Positions 36,420 to 45,895 are shown, counted from the stretch's first letter. The stretch: 64,000 bases of DNA from Planctomycetaceae bacterium (GCA_002722955.1 PBMZ01000201.1:1-64000), one strand, 5' to 3'. Notes: generated from the sequence alone by a model not told the origin. Numbers and translations: made by a program.

Positions 36420-36815
36420 CCGTCATTTGTCGGCTTTTCGCACAAGGTGAATACCGAATGACCAAAGATCGAGCTGAAACTGCGGTCACTGGTTGATTGA
36501 TCTCGATGCCAATCGATTCGCCGGAGAAGCGAACCTTGTGAGATGAGACGGGGTAGCCGACCATTCCTTATAAGAGATTGCACGAGAGCCATCTTGAGTC
36601 GCTCGTGCTCATTCGTTGAACCCACCACGGGTTGCATTCCCATGCGAACCCGACAACGCACGCCCTGCCCAGCGCTTGGCGTGTAACATCCAGCCCAGAT
36701 TGTGCAACGCGTCGCGTCCCAGCTCTACGGCAACCTCGCTGCAAATGACTCTCTATCAGGATACGAAAGCGCCGCGATTTGACAACGATTTTTCTGCAAA
36801 AAAGTCGAGTCTTCT
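36420..36815. other. Intergenic stretch without a gene
   Basis: This is a 396-base gap between the 5' end of the membrane-protein gene (-) and the 3' end of the DUF6807 gene (-). I see no convincing reading frame, RNA gene or repeat. It probably contains the promoter of the upstream membrane-protein gene. Confidence 0.5.
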
Positions 36816-37715
36816 CTATCGAGGCAATTCCAGGAATTTCTTGTAAGTGCCTGCGACGTCACCTGTTTCGGTATCTCCACTGTGCAAATAGATCGCATAG
36901 CGAAGGTGAAGCGATTCTCCTTTAGAAAGCTTCAGCGGCTTGGCTTCTTCGGCACCACGAGTGTAGGCCTTTTCGCCGAACGGGTTGATCGTAAACAAAC
37001 CATAATCCCTCACGTGATAACGCGAGCGGCGAAAGTTCTTCGGGTGATCGAAGAGGGCCATTCCGAAGACCTTGCCATCGACCGTTCCGTAGTAGTCGAT
37101 CCAATCGCTGTGCTTACCCCAGCACTCGTCCGTCCCTTTTGCGCCGTCGGCGTTCTGGACCGTTCCGCCTTCTCTCTCACGCAATTCGTTTCGCATGCGG
37201 ATGCCAAACAAGCCTTCTTTCGTGTCTTCGAAAATCGCTTCGTCACCGCCTGGTGTGAAATGGATGTCATAGACCAACAGGCCGTTGGCGAAAATCGAGA
37301 TATCGGTTGTTTCGACGACGACCGCTTTGCCATCTTCACCCTGCCAATTGTTGACGACTGTCATCACGGCTGGGTCGGCGCTGTTCTTGACAAGCTTAAT
37401 CGACTGGTTTGCGATCTTGCCCTTCTCGGCCCAGAACTTGACCTTGTTGACTTCGTCGACCGCAACCCAGATACCTTTGTGGTGTGGGTGATCTTCAGGG
37501 TCCTTCAAGCTCCGAGTGATAATTGTGCCGCCAGCACCACGCACGGGAGAGAAAAACGGTTTTGGCAATTCTTTACTAAAGTTGTAAGTTGCGAACTCCT
37601 TGCCACCAACGGTGACTTTGACTGTGTCCTCGCCTTTTTCCAGCTTCACGGGGTGGCGACATTCGGATTGTCCGAGTAGGGCTAAGGCAACAGTAATCGA
37701 TAGCAGGCTATTCAC
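36816..37715 (-). CDS. DUF6807 (PmoA-like) exported protein
   Basis: The product has 299 residues from a GTG at 37715 with AAGGAG six bases upstream. A short signal peptide ([16 protein letters not shown], possibly a lipoprotein site at the cysteine) precedes a beta-rich body with the family's [53 protein letters not shown] and [23 protein letters not shown]6807, misleadingly called methane oxygenase PmoA in databases, is abundant in planctomycetes and their relatives, often near sugar-metabolism genes. The histidine cluster HPHHKG may bind metal or substrate. Function not established. Confidence 0.85.
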   Translation of the reverse strand: MNSLLSITVALALLGQSECRHPVKLEKGEDTVKVTVGGKEFATYNFSKELPKPFFSPVRGAGGTIITRSLKDPEDHPHHKGIWVAVDEVNKVKFWAEKGKIANQSIKLVKNSADPAVMTVVNNWQGEDGKAVVVETTDISIFANGLLVYDIHFTPGGDEAIFEDTKEGLFGIRMRNELREREGGTVQNADGAKGTDECWGKHSDWIDYYGTVDGKVFGMALFDHPKNFRRSRYHVRDYGLFTINPFGEKAYTRGAEEAKPLKLSKGESLHLRYAIYLHSGDTETGDVAGTYKKFLELPR

Positions 37716-37989
37716 AGCAGGCTCCTTCGAGGCAAGTTTCTCGTCGAGATTGAAGCGATGGACACATCCGCTCGCTTGGAATCATTGTGATTGTCTCTTC
37801 CTGGGATGTAAACCGTCACAAGCAAAAGCCCTTATGAAGTAGTTCTTCGTATGACGACTCTTGTTGCTTCGCATGCGGACTTGACCTGAATCGCCAATTT
37901 GCGATCAAATCCCGCCAGTTTCGATGCGATCGCACGAATGGCAACCGTGAACTGCACAGCATGCGGAGCGTGAATAAAGATACAAAACC

Positions 37990-39168
37990 ATGGATTGGTT
38001 GAACGCCTTCTTATTCTTCTTGCTAATCGCCGGCCACACCGAGTTTCAAGTGGCAATTGTCGTCAACCGGTCTCATGCGATTCCGCTGCCGTGCGGGTTT
38101 CTCAGGCAATTACGGCATGTGCACGACGTGTTGGTGCCAGCGTTTCCACTAGTCTTGATTTGGTTCTTAGGAATCAAGGGACCGCGACTCTTGCTGGGCG
38201 GCAGTTGGTCGGACGTCGGCTGGTCTTGGCGAGTTTACTTAGCAATCTGCGCCGTCAGCTGCGTGGCGCTAATCCTCACAACCATCGCGCGGCGTCTGCG
38301 GCGCGATCCGGCTTGCTTGATTGCCAGCGAGTCGCAAGTCGTGAACATCGAAAAGGAACTCGGTGCGCGGCCGGTGGGCGCGGGGCCTTACCAGGGCTTA
38401 GCGAATCTCTCGATCAATGAAATGTTTCAATTGGAGTACACCCAGAAAACGTTTGAGTTAAGAGGGCTCCCCAACGAACTAGACGGATTGACGATCATGC
38501 ATCTCAGCGACTGGCATTTCATTGGAACATTAGACCTTCCGTATTTTCAGTACGTAACAGATATCGTCACCAAAGCCGAATCCGACCTCATCGTGTTCAC
38601 GGGAGACTTGTTGGATGACCAACGGTTGATCGACTGGATCGAACCGACACTTGGTCAGATGTCGGCGCCGTTTGGTTGTTACTTCATCCTGGGCAACCAT
38701 GACTGGTACTTGCAACCGGAAAAGACTCGCGAGCGTTTCGAACAACTGGGTTGGCACGACGTCAGCGGCACGGTGAAGTTGGTTGACACAAAAGGCCATC
38801 CGCTGGCCATTGGCGGTGACGAACGCCCTTGGATGGGCGAGGCACCAGACTTCAGCATCGCGCCCGAGAACTCAATGCGGCTCCTGCTAAGCCACTCGCC
38901 AGACAACATTAAGTGGGCGAAGCGTAATGCGATCGACTTAATGCTCGCTGGTCACAATCACGGCGGTCAAGTTCGCTTGCCCATCATTGAAGCAGTCTAC
39001 TCGCCCAGCATCTATGGATGCCGTTATGCGTCCGGCGTCTTCTTTGAGGAGCCGACGTTGCTCTATATTTCTCGAGGAATCTCAGGCCGCCACCCGCTTC
39101 GCTGGCGCTGCTTGCCAGAGATCACAAGGTTGACGCTTCGCTCGCCCACTGCGCATCAAACTCGCTGA
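37990..39168 (+). CDS. Membrane-anchored metallophosphoesterase
   Basis: The product has 392 residues with three hydrophobic segments in the first 100 residues, then a calcineurin-like phosphoesterase domain. Motifs in order: HLSDWH (171-176), TGDLLDD (204-210), GNHDWY (235-240) and GHNHGGQVRLP (321-331), giving all metal ligands of the family. It resembles the YkuE/YaeI type, which acts on phospholipid or UDP-sugar lipids at the inner membrane; substrate not determined here. It is divergent from the DUF6807 gene. Confidence 0.87.
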   Translation: MDWLNAFLFFLLIAGHTEFQVAIVVNRSHAIPLPCGFLRQLRHVHDVLVPAFPLVLIWFLGIKGPRLLLGGSWSDVGWSWRVYLAICAVSCVALILTTIARRLRRDPACLIASESQVVNIEKELGARPVGAGPYQGLANLSINEMFQLEYTQKTFELRGLPNELDGLTIMHLSDWHFIGTLDLPYFQYVTDIVTKAESDLIVFTGDLLDDQRLIDWIEPTLGQMSAPFGCYFILGNHDWYLQPEKTRERFEQLGWHDVSGTVKLVDTKGHPLAIGGDERPWMGEAPDFSIAPENSMRLLLSHSPDNIKWAKRNAIDLMLAGHNHGGQVRLPIIEAVYSPSIYGCRYASGVFFEEPTLLYISRGISGRHPLRWRCLPEITRLTLRSPTAHQTR

Positions 39169-39361
39169 GCGTCCACGCCGACCGCCACATAATCGTCACG
39201 ATCGATACGATCCTATGTTGGTGGGGCAAATCGCTCGAACTGAAGCGAATTCGCAAGCTTTAACGAGAGCTAGGGTTATACGGTCTGTAGCATAAATGCT
39301 GATCGTCGCGTCGTCGCGCGCACTCTGGTTTGTAACCCGATGCTCTTGCTGAGGTGGCAGT

Positions 39362-40885
39362 GTGAGCACAGTTTTTTCTCTTAGTGATTCCTTCGAGTCT
39401 CTCGCTGCGCTGTCTGGGTCTCAGGACTACTTCGCGCAACTTGCCGATAGCATCAACGAAGTCTTTTGGATGTACGACGTTGGTGAGGAACGCGTTGTTT
39501 ACGTCAGCCCAGCGTATGAACGAATTTGGGATCGGCAAGCCGAGGCTTTATACGAACGCCCGGAAGATTGGATGGAAGCCGTCCATCCGATCGATCGAGA
39601 ACGCGTGTTGACAATGTTTTCGCCGCAAGACCTGCAGCGAGAATTTAACATCGAATATCGCATTATTCGTCCCGACTTTAGCGTACGCTGGATTCGTGCT
39701 CGCGGATTTCCTGTCCGTGACGAAGATGGTTTCATCTATCGAGTGGCTGGCATTTCGGAAGATTTCACAGCCGAAGCGGTCGCCATCAATCGCCTAAAGC
39801 GCAGCGAAGAACGGTTTCGACGCTACTTCGATTTGGGTTTGATCGGCATGGCCATCACCTCGCCCGATAAAGAGTGGCTCGAGGTCAACGAGCGGCTATG
39901 TCAAATGCTGGGCTATTCGAAGACCAAGCTGCGGCGAATCAAATGGGACCAGTGCACTCATCCCGATGATCTGGCCAAGGACATTGCCTTGTTCAAGCGT
40001 GTCATCAATGACGAGATTGATGGCTACGTTCTTGAAAAGAGATTCATTTGCAAGAACGGTCAGGTCATCTATGTCAGCATGGCCGTGAAGTGCATGCGGA
40101 CAAATCAAGGCAAGGTTGATTGCTTCGTCGGTCTATTTCAAGACATCACCGACCGGAAAAAGGTCGAGCATCAAGTTCGCCGCTATCAAAGACGCCTGAA
40201 GTCAATGGCTTCGGAATTGGCACTCACCGAAGAACGCGAACGACGCCGTTTGGCCAACGACCTACACGACCACATCGGACAAACGCTCGCCCTGTTGAAG
40301 ATGAAAGTTGGCGAGTTACAAGAGTCGGTCAACTCAAAGGAACACTGTGAGGAATTCGAAAAGATTCGTGGATTGTTGGAAGACACCATCCGTGATACGC
40401 GAACGTTGATCTTTGAATTGAGTCCGCCTGTGCTGTACGAGCTTGGTTTGGGACCAGCCATTCGCTGGCTTGCCGAACGATTGCATGACAGTCATGGGGT
40501 TGTGTGCGAGGTGTTTGACGACGAGCGTGCAAAGCCGCTTGAAGACAACATCCGAGTCGTCCTGTTCCAAGCTGTGCGCGAATTGCTGTTTAACATTGCC
40601 AAGCACGCGGGAACGAAGCACGCCCGAGTCGAATTGATTCGACAGGGACAATATCTCTGGATCCGTGTTTCCGACGAAGGTTTCGGATTCGATCCCGATA
40701 TCTTTCAGGCCGAGGAAACTCGTCCGCGTGGATTCGGTTTATTCAGCATGGTCGAGAGACTCGATTTTCTCGGTGCCAAGTTCCGTATCAAATCCGTACA
40801 AAACGAAGGCACGACCGCGACGATCGTCGCCCCACTGAAACAAAATGCATCGAAAGCCGAGTTGCTCGCAGCCAAATCTCATTAG
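39362..40885 (+). CDS. PAS-domain sensor histidine kinase (NarX/DegS type)
   Basis: The product has 507 residues from a GTG at 39362. Two PAS domains (about 25-140, FAQLADSINEVFWMYDVGEE; about 145-270, YFDLGLIGMAITSPDKEWLE) are followed by a HisKA_3 dimerisation helix with the phospho-accepting histidine in RRRLANDLHDHIGQTLALLK (about residue 301) and an HATPase domain (FNIAKHAGTKHARV, SDEGFGFDP, GFGLFSMVERL). No membrane segment is seen, so it is a cytoplasmic sensor. The LuxR-type response regulator follows at 40998, the expected partner. Confidence 0.92.
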   Translation: MSTVFSLSDSFESLAALSGSQDYFAQLADSINEVFWMYDVGEERVVYVSPAYERIWDRQAEALYERPEDWMEAVHPIDRERVLTMFSPQDLQREFNIEYRIIRPDFSVRWIRARGFPVRDEDGFIYRVAGISEDFTAEAVAINRLKRSEERFRRYFDLGLIGMAITSPDKEWLEVNERLCQMLGYSKTKLRRIKWDQCTHPDDLAKDIALFKRVINDEIDGYVLEKRFICKNGQVIYVSMAVKCMRTNQGKVDCFVGLFQDITDRKKVEHQVRRYQRRLKSMASELALTEERERRRLANDLHDHIGQTLALLKMKVGELQESVNSKEHCEEFEKIRGLLEDTIRDTRTLIFELSPPVLYELGLGPAIRWLAERLHDSHGVVCEVFDDERAKPLEDNIRVVLFQAVRELLFNIAKHAGTKHARVELIRQGQYLWIRVSDEGFGFDPDIFQAEETRPRGFGLFSMVERLDFLGAKFRIKSVQNEGTTATIVAPLKQNASKAELLAAKSH

Positions 40886-40894
40886 GTTTTCCTA

Positions 40895-40978
40895 TTGGTA
40901 ACCCAACGCGTAAGCGAGGGACGTTCACACGTTTTCGCAAGACCTTAAGCGCCCCTTGTTGACGCTTTGGGTTACCAA
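40895..40978. repeat. Inverted repeat TTGGTAACCCAA between kinase and regulator
   Basis: TTGGTAACCCAA (40895-40906) faces TTTGGGTTACCAA (40966-40978) across about 60 bases that contain CGCGTAAGCGAGGGACG. It lies between the kinase and response-regulator genes and ends 20 bases before the latter's start. It looks like another small dispersed element and could modulate co-expression of the pair. Confidence 0.65.
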
Positions 40979-40997
40979 GAACGAACGAAAAGATGTT

Positions 40998-41645
40998 ATG
41001 AGTGTTCGAATTCTAATTGCCGACGATCATCAGATTCTGCGCGAAGGCCTGCACGCCTTGCTGCAAAAGCAAGACGGCTTCGAAATTGTTGGCGAAGCCA
41101 ACAATGGACGGCTCGCCGTACAGCTGGCCAAGCAGTTGTTTCCACACGTCGTGATCATGGATATCGGCATGCCGGATTTGAATGGCATCGATGCGACGCA
41201 ACAGGTGCTTGCCGAGAATCCTGTGATCAAAGTCATAGCGCTTTCAATGCATTCAGACCGGCAATTCGTAACAGGTATGCTGCGTGCGGGCGCCAAGGGC
41301 TATCTCCTTAAGGACTCGGCCTTCGAGGAACTGACAACGGCCGTCAACTCTGTGATCAACGAACGCATCTATCTCAGCCCTGGAATCACTGGTGTCGTGG
41401 TGGAAGATTACTTGAGTTCGAAGGAAACAGCGCGAGAAACCGACTCGCTGACGCCGCGTGAACGCGAGGTCTTGCAGCTTCTCTCCGAAGGTCAAGCCAC
41501 CAAAGAGATCGCCATGACTCTGCATGTCAGCGTCAAGACAATCGAAACGCATCGACGGCAACTCATGGAGAAACTTAACACGCGCAGCGTTGCCGAGTTG
41601 ACCAAATTCGCCATCCGCGCCGGACTGACAACGCTCGAGGTTTAG
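40998..41645 (+). CDS. LuxR/NarL-type response regulator
   Basis: The product has 215 residues from the ATG at 40998; an upstream in-frame start lies inside the repeat and is less likely. The receiver domain has ADDHQILREGLHALLQ, the phospho-accepting aspartate in VVIMDIGMPDLNG (D55), the switch serine in VIALSMHSD and the lysine in KGYLLKDSAFEEL. The C-terminal LuxR helix-turn-helix is LTPREREVLQLLSEGQATKE followed by VSVKTIETHRRQLMEKLNTR. It is the partner of the adjacent PAS kinase. Confidence 0.94.
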   Translation: MSVRILIADDHQILREGLHALLQKQDGFEIVGEANNGRLAVQLAKQLFPHVVIMDIGMPDLNGIDATQQVLAENPVIKVIALSMHSDRQFVTGMLRAGAKGYLLKDSAFEELTTAVNSVINERIYLSPGITGVVVEDYLSSKETARETDSLTPREREVLQLLSEGQATKEIAMTLHVSVKTIETHRRQLMEKLNTRSVAELTKFAIRAGLTTLEV

Positions 41646-41655
41646 AAAGTAGCCA

Positions 41656-42630
41656 TCACTCTCCGAGTGATGAGCGCTCAACCCCGTTCACAACATTCTG
41701 CGGTTGCCGTCCGCTGAGTCGATCCAAGACGCATTTTGCTGTCTGTCTTCGCAGCTCGACCAGAGATTCCTTCGACGCAAAGGCGGCGTGGGGCGTCAGA
41801 ATCACTCGTTCGTCTTTGTAAAGAGGTTCATTCAAATCGGGCGGTTCTGGGTCGTACACATCCAAACAAACGGTGGCCAGTTGATCGTCTTGAATGACGT
41901 TCCACAGCGCGTCGTGATCAATCAAGCCTCCACGCGATGTATTCACCAATACGGCCGTTGTCTTCATCTTGGCAAACGCATCAGCGTTGAATTGATGGTG
42001 AGTCAATGCTGTCAGCGGTGCGTTGATCGAGATGAAATCGCTCCGCTCGAGCAATTCGTCGAAGGCAACCATTTCACAATCGACGCCGTGATTGTTGTTC
42101 GATTGATTCGTTGCAATTACGTGCAGCCCCAAGCCCTTGGCTTTAACTGACAGTGCTTGACCGATTCGTCCAAAACCGAAGATGCCCAAGGTCTGGCCAG
42201 CAACACGATTCATTTGCCCGCCCGCTTGCAAGTTGTATTCACCGTGCTTCGTTCGCCAATGAAAGAAGGCAACATTTCGCGCCGCTGCCAACATCATAGC
42301 CAACGTGTGTTCTGTGACTTCATCAACACAATATGCGGGCACATTCGTGACAGGAATATTGCGAGCCGTCGCGGTTGCGATATCGATGTTGTCCAGACCG
42401 ATGCCCGCGCGTGCCACGATTTGACAATTTGGACAAGCTTCAATGACGGCACCCGTCACCTGAGCCCAGCAAGTTATGATGGCGTCGACGTCGTGAGCCA
42501 ATGAAATCAAGGTTGCCTCATCATGAGTCGGTGCCTCGATGATCTCGGCATCGATTTCCGACAGCACACTTTGTTCGACCTCCGAATCAGGCCAAGCTCG
42601 ATCCGTCAACAGAACGCGGAATCTGGACAT
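41656..42630 (-). CDS. D-2-hydroxyacid dehydrogenase, CtBP/SerA-like
   Basis: NAD-dependent dehydrogenase of 324 residues. ARAGIGLDNIDIATA (about 74), GIFGFGRIGQALSVKAKGLG (nucleotide-binding loop, about 149), LVNTSRGGLIDHDALW (catalytic arginine, about 229), DVYDPEPPDLNEPL (catalytic glutamate) and VILTPHAAFASKESL (catalytic histidine, about 284) are all present. The C-terminal binding protein-like form fits better than SerA because no regulatory ACT domain follows. The substrate is an unidentified 2-hydroxy acid. It is convergent with the response regulator. Confidence 0.88.
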   Translation of the reverse strand: MSRFRVLLTDRAWPDSEVEQSVLSEIDAEIIEAPTHDEATLISLAHDVDAIITCWAQVTGAVIEACPNCQIVARAGIGLDNIDIATATARNIPVTNVPAYCVDEVTEHTLAMMLAAARNVAFFHWRTKHGEYNLQAGGQMNRVAGQTLGIFGFGRIGQALSVKAKGLGLHVIATNQSNNNHGVDCEMVAFDELLERSDFISINAPLTALTHHQFNADAFAKMKTTAVLVNTSRGGLIDHDALWNVIQDDQLATVCLDVYDPEPPDLNEPLYKDERVILTPHAAFASKESLVELRRQTAKCVLDRLSGRQPQNVVNGVERSSLGE

Positions 42631-42743
42631 CGTTTCGTTCCAAAGTGAGTCACATCATGGGCAGTGGTTTCAATTATCATTATTATAACGCGAAGAAGCC
42701 ACTTTCAAACCCGCAAGGCTTTGAAAGCAGTGCCGTATTATCG

Positions 42744-42807
42744 TTTAACCCGTAGCCATAGGCGAGGAGCAGGCGAAGACACCTTGCCTGTGGCTACGGG
42801 TTAAACG
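42744..42807. repeat. REP-like palindrome, copy 2
   Basis: Arms 42744-42768 and 42783-42807 pair over 25 positions; the two exceptions are T/G and G/T, which would still pair as wobbles in RNA. The outer 15 bases (GTTTAACCCGTAGCC) are the same as in the copy at 3702-3766. It lies upstream of the following oxidoreductase gene. Confidence 0.85.
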
Positions 42808-42848
42808 GCCTCGGGAATCGTAAACGCTGACCATTGAGGAAAGACATT

Positions 42849-43979
42849 GTGAGTGAAATCAGCGCCGCCATGATTGGTACGGGATTCATGGGATGGGTGC
42901 ATGTCGAAGCGCTGCGGCGAATTGGCGTTCGCGTTGTTGGCATCTGCGGATCAACGCCCGCAAAGTCCGATGCTGCGGCAAAGCAGCTTGGTCTGGGGCG
43001 TGGCTATCAATCGTTCGATGACGTCTTAAACGATGACGAAGTTCACTCGATTCACATCGGTACTCCGAATCGAAGTCACTTCGAGATGGCAAAGCGAGTA
43101 CTGGAAGCCGGCAAGCATGTGCTTTGCGAAAAGCCACTTGCAATGACATCTGACGAGTCATCGCAACTGGTTCGAATCTCGGCCGAGCATCCAGATCTTG
43201 CCGCCGGCGTCAACTACAACATTCGCTTCAACGCACTCTGCCAAGAAGCCCGCCAACGAATCCAAGACGGCGATGTCGGCAACATCTTTCATATCAACGG
43301 AAGCTACGTGCAGGATTGGTTGATCAAACCAACCGACTACAACTGGCGAGTCTTGGCGTCGGAAGGTGGCGACTTGCGAGCTGTTTCTGATATCGGAACG
43401 CATTGGCTTGACCTCATTCAGCGCACTACAGGCTTAGAGGTCGAAGCCGTGTTTGCCGACTTGTACACAGTCTATCCAACACGCCAACGGCCAATGGGCG
43501 AGGTTGCGACTTTCAGCAACGAAGCAGCGGCAGAGACCGAGGCTGTCGAGATCACAACGGAAGATTACGGAGCGATTCTCCTGCGATTTCAGGGTGGTGC
43601 AAGAGGAACGGTTCATGTTTCTCAGGTCACTGCCGGGCGAAAGAATTGTCTTCGCTTCGAGATCGCCGGCTCCAAGAAAAGCCTTTATTGGAACAGTGAG
43701 AGTCCGAACGAACTTTGGATTGGCCACCGTGACGAAGCCAACGAATTGCTGATGCGAGACCCCGCATTGTTGGTTAATGCCGCAGACTACCCGGGTGGTC
43801 ACAACGAAGGCTACGCGGATTCCTTCAAGTATTGTTTCCGTGCGTTCTACGAATACATCGCACGTGGCGACTTCTCCGCCGAGCCAACCTTCCCAACATT
43901 CGCCGACGGACATCGAGAGATCGTCTTATGCGAGGCCATTCTGCAAAGCCATCAGACAGGAAGTTGGGTGGAAGTCTGA
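42849..43979 (+). CDS. Gfo/Idh/MocA family oxidoreductase
   Basis: The product has 376 residues from a GTG at 42849 with GAGGA eight bases upstream; the longer TTG start at 42834 would lie over that site. [20 protein letters not shown] is the nucleotide-binding start, and [13 protein letters not shown] (about residue 88-100) carries the catalytic lysine. Further landmarks are [31 protein letters not shown] and [20 protein letters not shown]. The family profile is complete, in contrast to the divergent copy at 20.9 kb. Substrate unknown, probably a sugar or inositol derivative. Confidence 0.9.
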   Translation: MSEISAAMIGTGFMGWVHVEALRRIGVRVVGICGSTPAKSDAAAKQLGLGRGYQSFDDVLNDDEVHSIHIGTPNRSHFEMAKRVLEAGKHVLCEKPLAMTSDESSQLVRISAEHPDLAAGVNYNIRFNALCQEARQRIQDGDVGNIFHINGSYVQDWLIKPTDYNWRVLASEGGDLRAVSDIGTHWLDLIQRTTGLEVEAVFADLYTVYPTRQRPMGEVATFSNEAAAETEAVEITTEDYGAILLRFQGGARGTVHVSQVTAGRKNCLRFEIAGSKKSLYWNSESPNELWIGHRDEANELLMRDPALLVNAADYPGGHNEGYADSFKYCFRAFYEYIARGDFSAEPTFPTFADGHREIVLCEAILQSHQTGSWVEV

Positions 43980-43990
43980 TGCCGGCCGTT

Positions 43991-44059
43991 GGAGTCCAGC
44001 CTTTAGGCGCTCTTGGCGGCCGACGGCGGAAATCTGGCGGCTAAAGCCTGTACTCCAGC
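43991..44059. repeat. GGAGTCCAGCCTTTAGGCGC palindrome
   Basis: The word at 43991-44010 is repeated exactly at 28676-28695 and faces an imperfect inverted copy at 44034-44055 (GGCTAAAGCCTGTACTCC). It fills the gap between the convergent oxidoreductase and thioredoxin-like genes and may act as a bidirectional terminator. Confidence 0.65.
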
Positions 44060-44063
44060 GCGG

Positions 44064-45326
44064 TTAGGGGACGGACTCTTCCTCGGTGAACCAGTCTGGG
44101 AACGGGCCGCTTAGCTGAACGCGTTTGCCGTCTCGCCAGACGGTCAGTCGCACGGTGTCGCCGGGATCGTAACGACTGATTAAATCCGACTTGAATTCAT
44201 TCAGCGTTCGGTTCGGGTGCCGTCCGTTCAGACCAATGATGACGTCCAGCTTCTTCAGACCTAGGTTTGTCGAGAAACCCTCGCCACGCACCGACACGAC
44301 TTTCAACGCTAGACCAGTGGCCGGCAGTTTCATCTTTGCTCGCTGCGAGCGAACCAGCGGATAGCCACGCATCGCGAATGGCAACGGGGCACTGCGAATT
44401 GACTTCCGCCAGCCAAGATTAGTTTGCTTCCAATTCTCCGTCGGCTTCAACTTCGCCCGCACGATGGCCCCGCCACGTTCAAGCTCGAAGTCAATCTGGT
44501 CGGTCTTGTTTTTGTCCAAAGCCCATCGGATGTCGTACTCCGAGCGAATCGGAATCTGATTGATTCTACGGATCACGTCGCCGGCCTTCACGCCGGCATC
44601 CTTGGCGGCCGATCCAAATTTGACGCTCTTCGCCAAGAACCCATGTTCGTGGTCAATCGTAATGCCAACGTTCTCGGGCAAGGGAAATCGAAACAGTTGC
44701 CACCGATCGAATTTGCCATCGTGGTACGATTGTAGAATCCGATATTCCTTCACTTGGTGGCAGTGCACACATCCACCGTGGTTCTTGCGAAGCAAGGGTA
44801 TGTCGTGAGGCCGAAACGGTTGCTTTGGGATCGGCTGGAAGAACTTCTCACGACCATTGACGTCACTCTTCAACGCGAGTTGATGAACATCTAAGACTTC
44901 TTTCATGGTCTTCAGCAATGAAGACTTGCTCAGTCGAGCTTCTGGATCGCCGTGATCTCGGCCGCCGTAGCGGCTATAGACATTGAGCTGGCTGTCGAGG
45001 AAAAAGCTGTTCCACGTTACGTCATAGTCAAACTCGAAGCGATTTAAGTCGATGCCGTTCAAGCGAGTGATGCGCACGCAAACAAAGCTATCACGCATTT
45101 GCTTGATGTCGGTGTCTTCATGAGCAACCTGCCCATCCCAGAGGTAGCACTCTGGTCAGCGTTCACACCGAAAGACGACGAAGATCGGTTTGCCGGTCTT
45201 GGCAGATTCTTGCTGAGCAGTTTGCAGCGACGAAAGCCATCCCGGCTCGATCGAAAACGCGTTACTCGAAACAGAAAGCAAGGCAAGACTTACCACGCAT
45301 CCAATGCTGAGTTGTCGTGTCATCAT
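44064..45326 (-). CDS. Thioredoxin-like / heme c / PDZ protein, probable selenoprotein
   Basis: The product has 420 residues read through one in-frame TGA (45156-45158, residue 57). The ATG at 45326 overlaps the TGA of the upstream FHA gene (ATGATGA), so translation is coupled. Parts: signal peptide (1-24, ending SSNAFS), thioredoxin-like domain (27-140) with GKPIFVVFRC54-E-R-U57-PEC60, then FVCVRITRLNGIDLNRFEFD and DVTWNSFFLD, a heme-type CVHCH (186-190), and two PDZ-like domains (about 225-290, AGVKAGDVIRRINQIP; about 330-410, LGLKKLDVIIGLNG). U57-P-E-C60 takes the place of the CxxC active site. Read without Sec, the gene would be called a 344-residue protein from 45098, lacking signal and active site. 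The frame before the TGA is clearly coding, since it encodes a signal peptide and KPIFVVF; a chance open frame is unlikely. Confidence 0.85.
45127..45155 (-). promoter_or_regulatory. Candidate bacterial SECIS region of the thioredoxin-like gene
   Basis: Directly after the TGA on the minus strand, two alternative hairpins can form. CCAGAG/CTCTGG starts at the first base after the codon. ACCT...AGGT, with a CT bulge and an inner G-C pair, places the loop GGATGGG 18-24 bases after the TGA. The second has the bulge-and-G-loop design and spacing of bacterial SECIS elements. Tentative without folding and comparison. Confidence 0.45.
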
Positions 45327-45874
45327 TCGTCGTCAAACTTAAAAATGCCGTCTTCCTCCGACTCGCCTTCGTCCACGTCGTCGTCCGCAAGCGGAATCGG
45401 GCCTGATGAAGGATAGTTGATGGACGGCTCGACCATAAAGCTGTCTGGCTGTTCCGGTATAGCAACCGGAACTTCTTGACTAATATCTAGATGAGCTGGC
45501 GGCTTTGGCAACTTCTGAGGTGTAGGATGACCGCCGGGAGCATCTTCTTCTGCTGGCTCGCTTTGAGACTCACGGCCGGTCGAGAGTTCTTGGCGGACAA
45601 GATTGAATGGGATATCGCCGATCGACAATTCGTCGCCAAACTCGATTTCCGATTGACGCTCGATTCGTTGTCCGTTGATCCAGACGCCGTTCATGCTGCC
45701 CAAATCGCGAACCAGAAAACGGTTGTTGACGTTCGCGATACAACAATGTTTGCGAGAGATTTTGCGACTTGACGTCAAGACGACGTCGCAATCTGGGTGC
45801 CGGCCGACCAAAATGATCGCCTTATCGAGGACGATGGGACGTCCATCATTAATTGGCACCAAGGAGACAGACAT
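45323..45874 (-). CDS. FHA-domain protein
   Basis: The product has 183 residues from the ATG at 45874 (MSVSLVPINDGRPI), with GAGGGAG upstream; an earlier in-frame TTG is less likely. The FHA domain (about 8-95) has LVGRHPDCDVVL, SSRKISRKHCCIAN and VRDLGSMNGVWINGQRI, the phosphothreonine-binding core. A proline/acid-rich tail follows (DDDVDEGESEEDG near the end). FHA proteins read Ser/Thr phosphorylation, common in kinase-rich planctomycetes. Its stop overlaps the start of the selenoprotein candidate, so the two genes form an operon. Confidence 0.9.
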   Translation of the reverse strand: MSVSLVPINDGRPIVLDKAIILVGRHPDCDVVLTSSRKISRKHCCIANVNNRFLVRDLGSMNGVWINGQRIERQSEIEFGDELSIGDIPFNLVRQELSTGRESQSEPAEEDAPGGHPTPQKLPKPPAHLDISQEVPVAIPEQPDSFMVEPSINYPSSGPIPLADDDVDEGESEEDGIFKFDDE

Positions 45875-45895
45875 CTGCCTGGACTCCCTCAGCAA

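Noticed and set aside
44064-45098. A 344-residue protein starting at 45098 as the full gene
   Set aside because: The same frame continues upstream through a TGA to an ATG with a signal peptide and thioredoxin strand, coupled to the FHA gene, so 45098 is an internal methionine.
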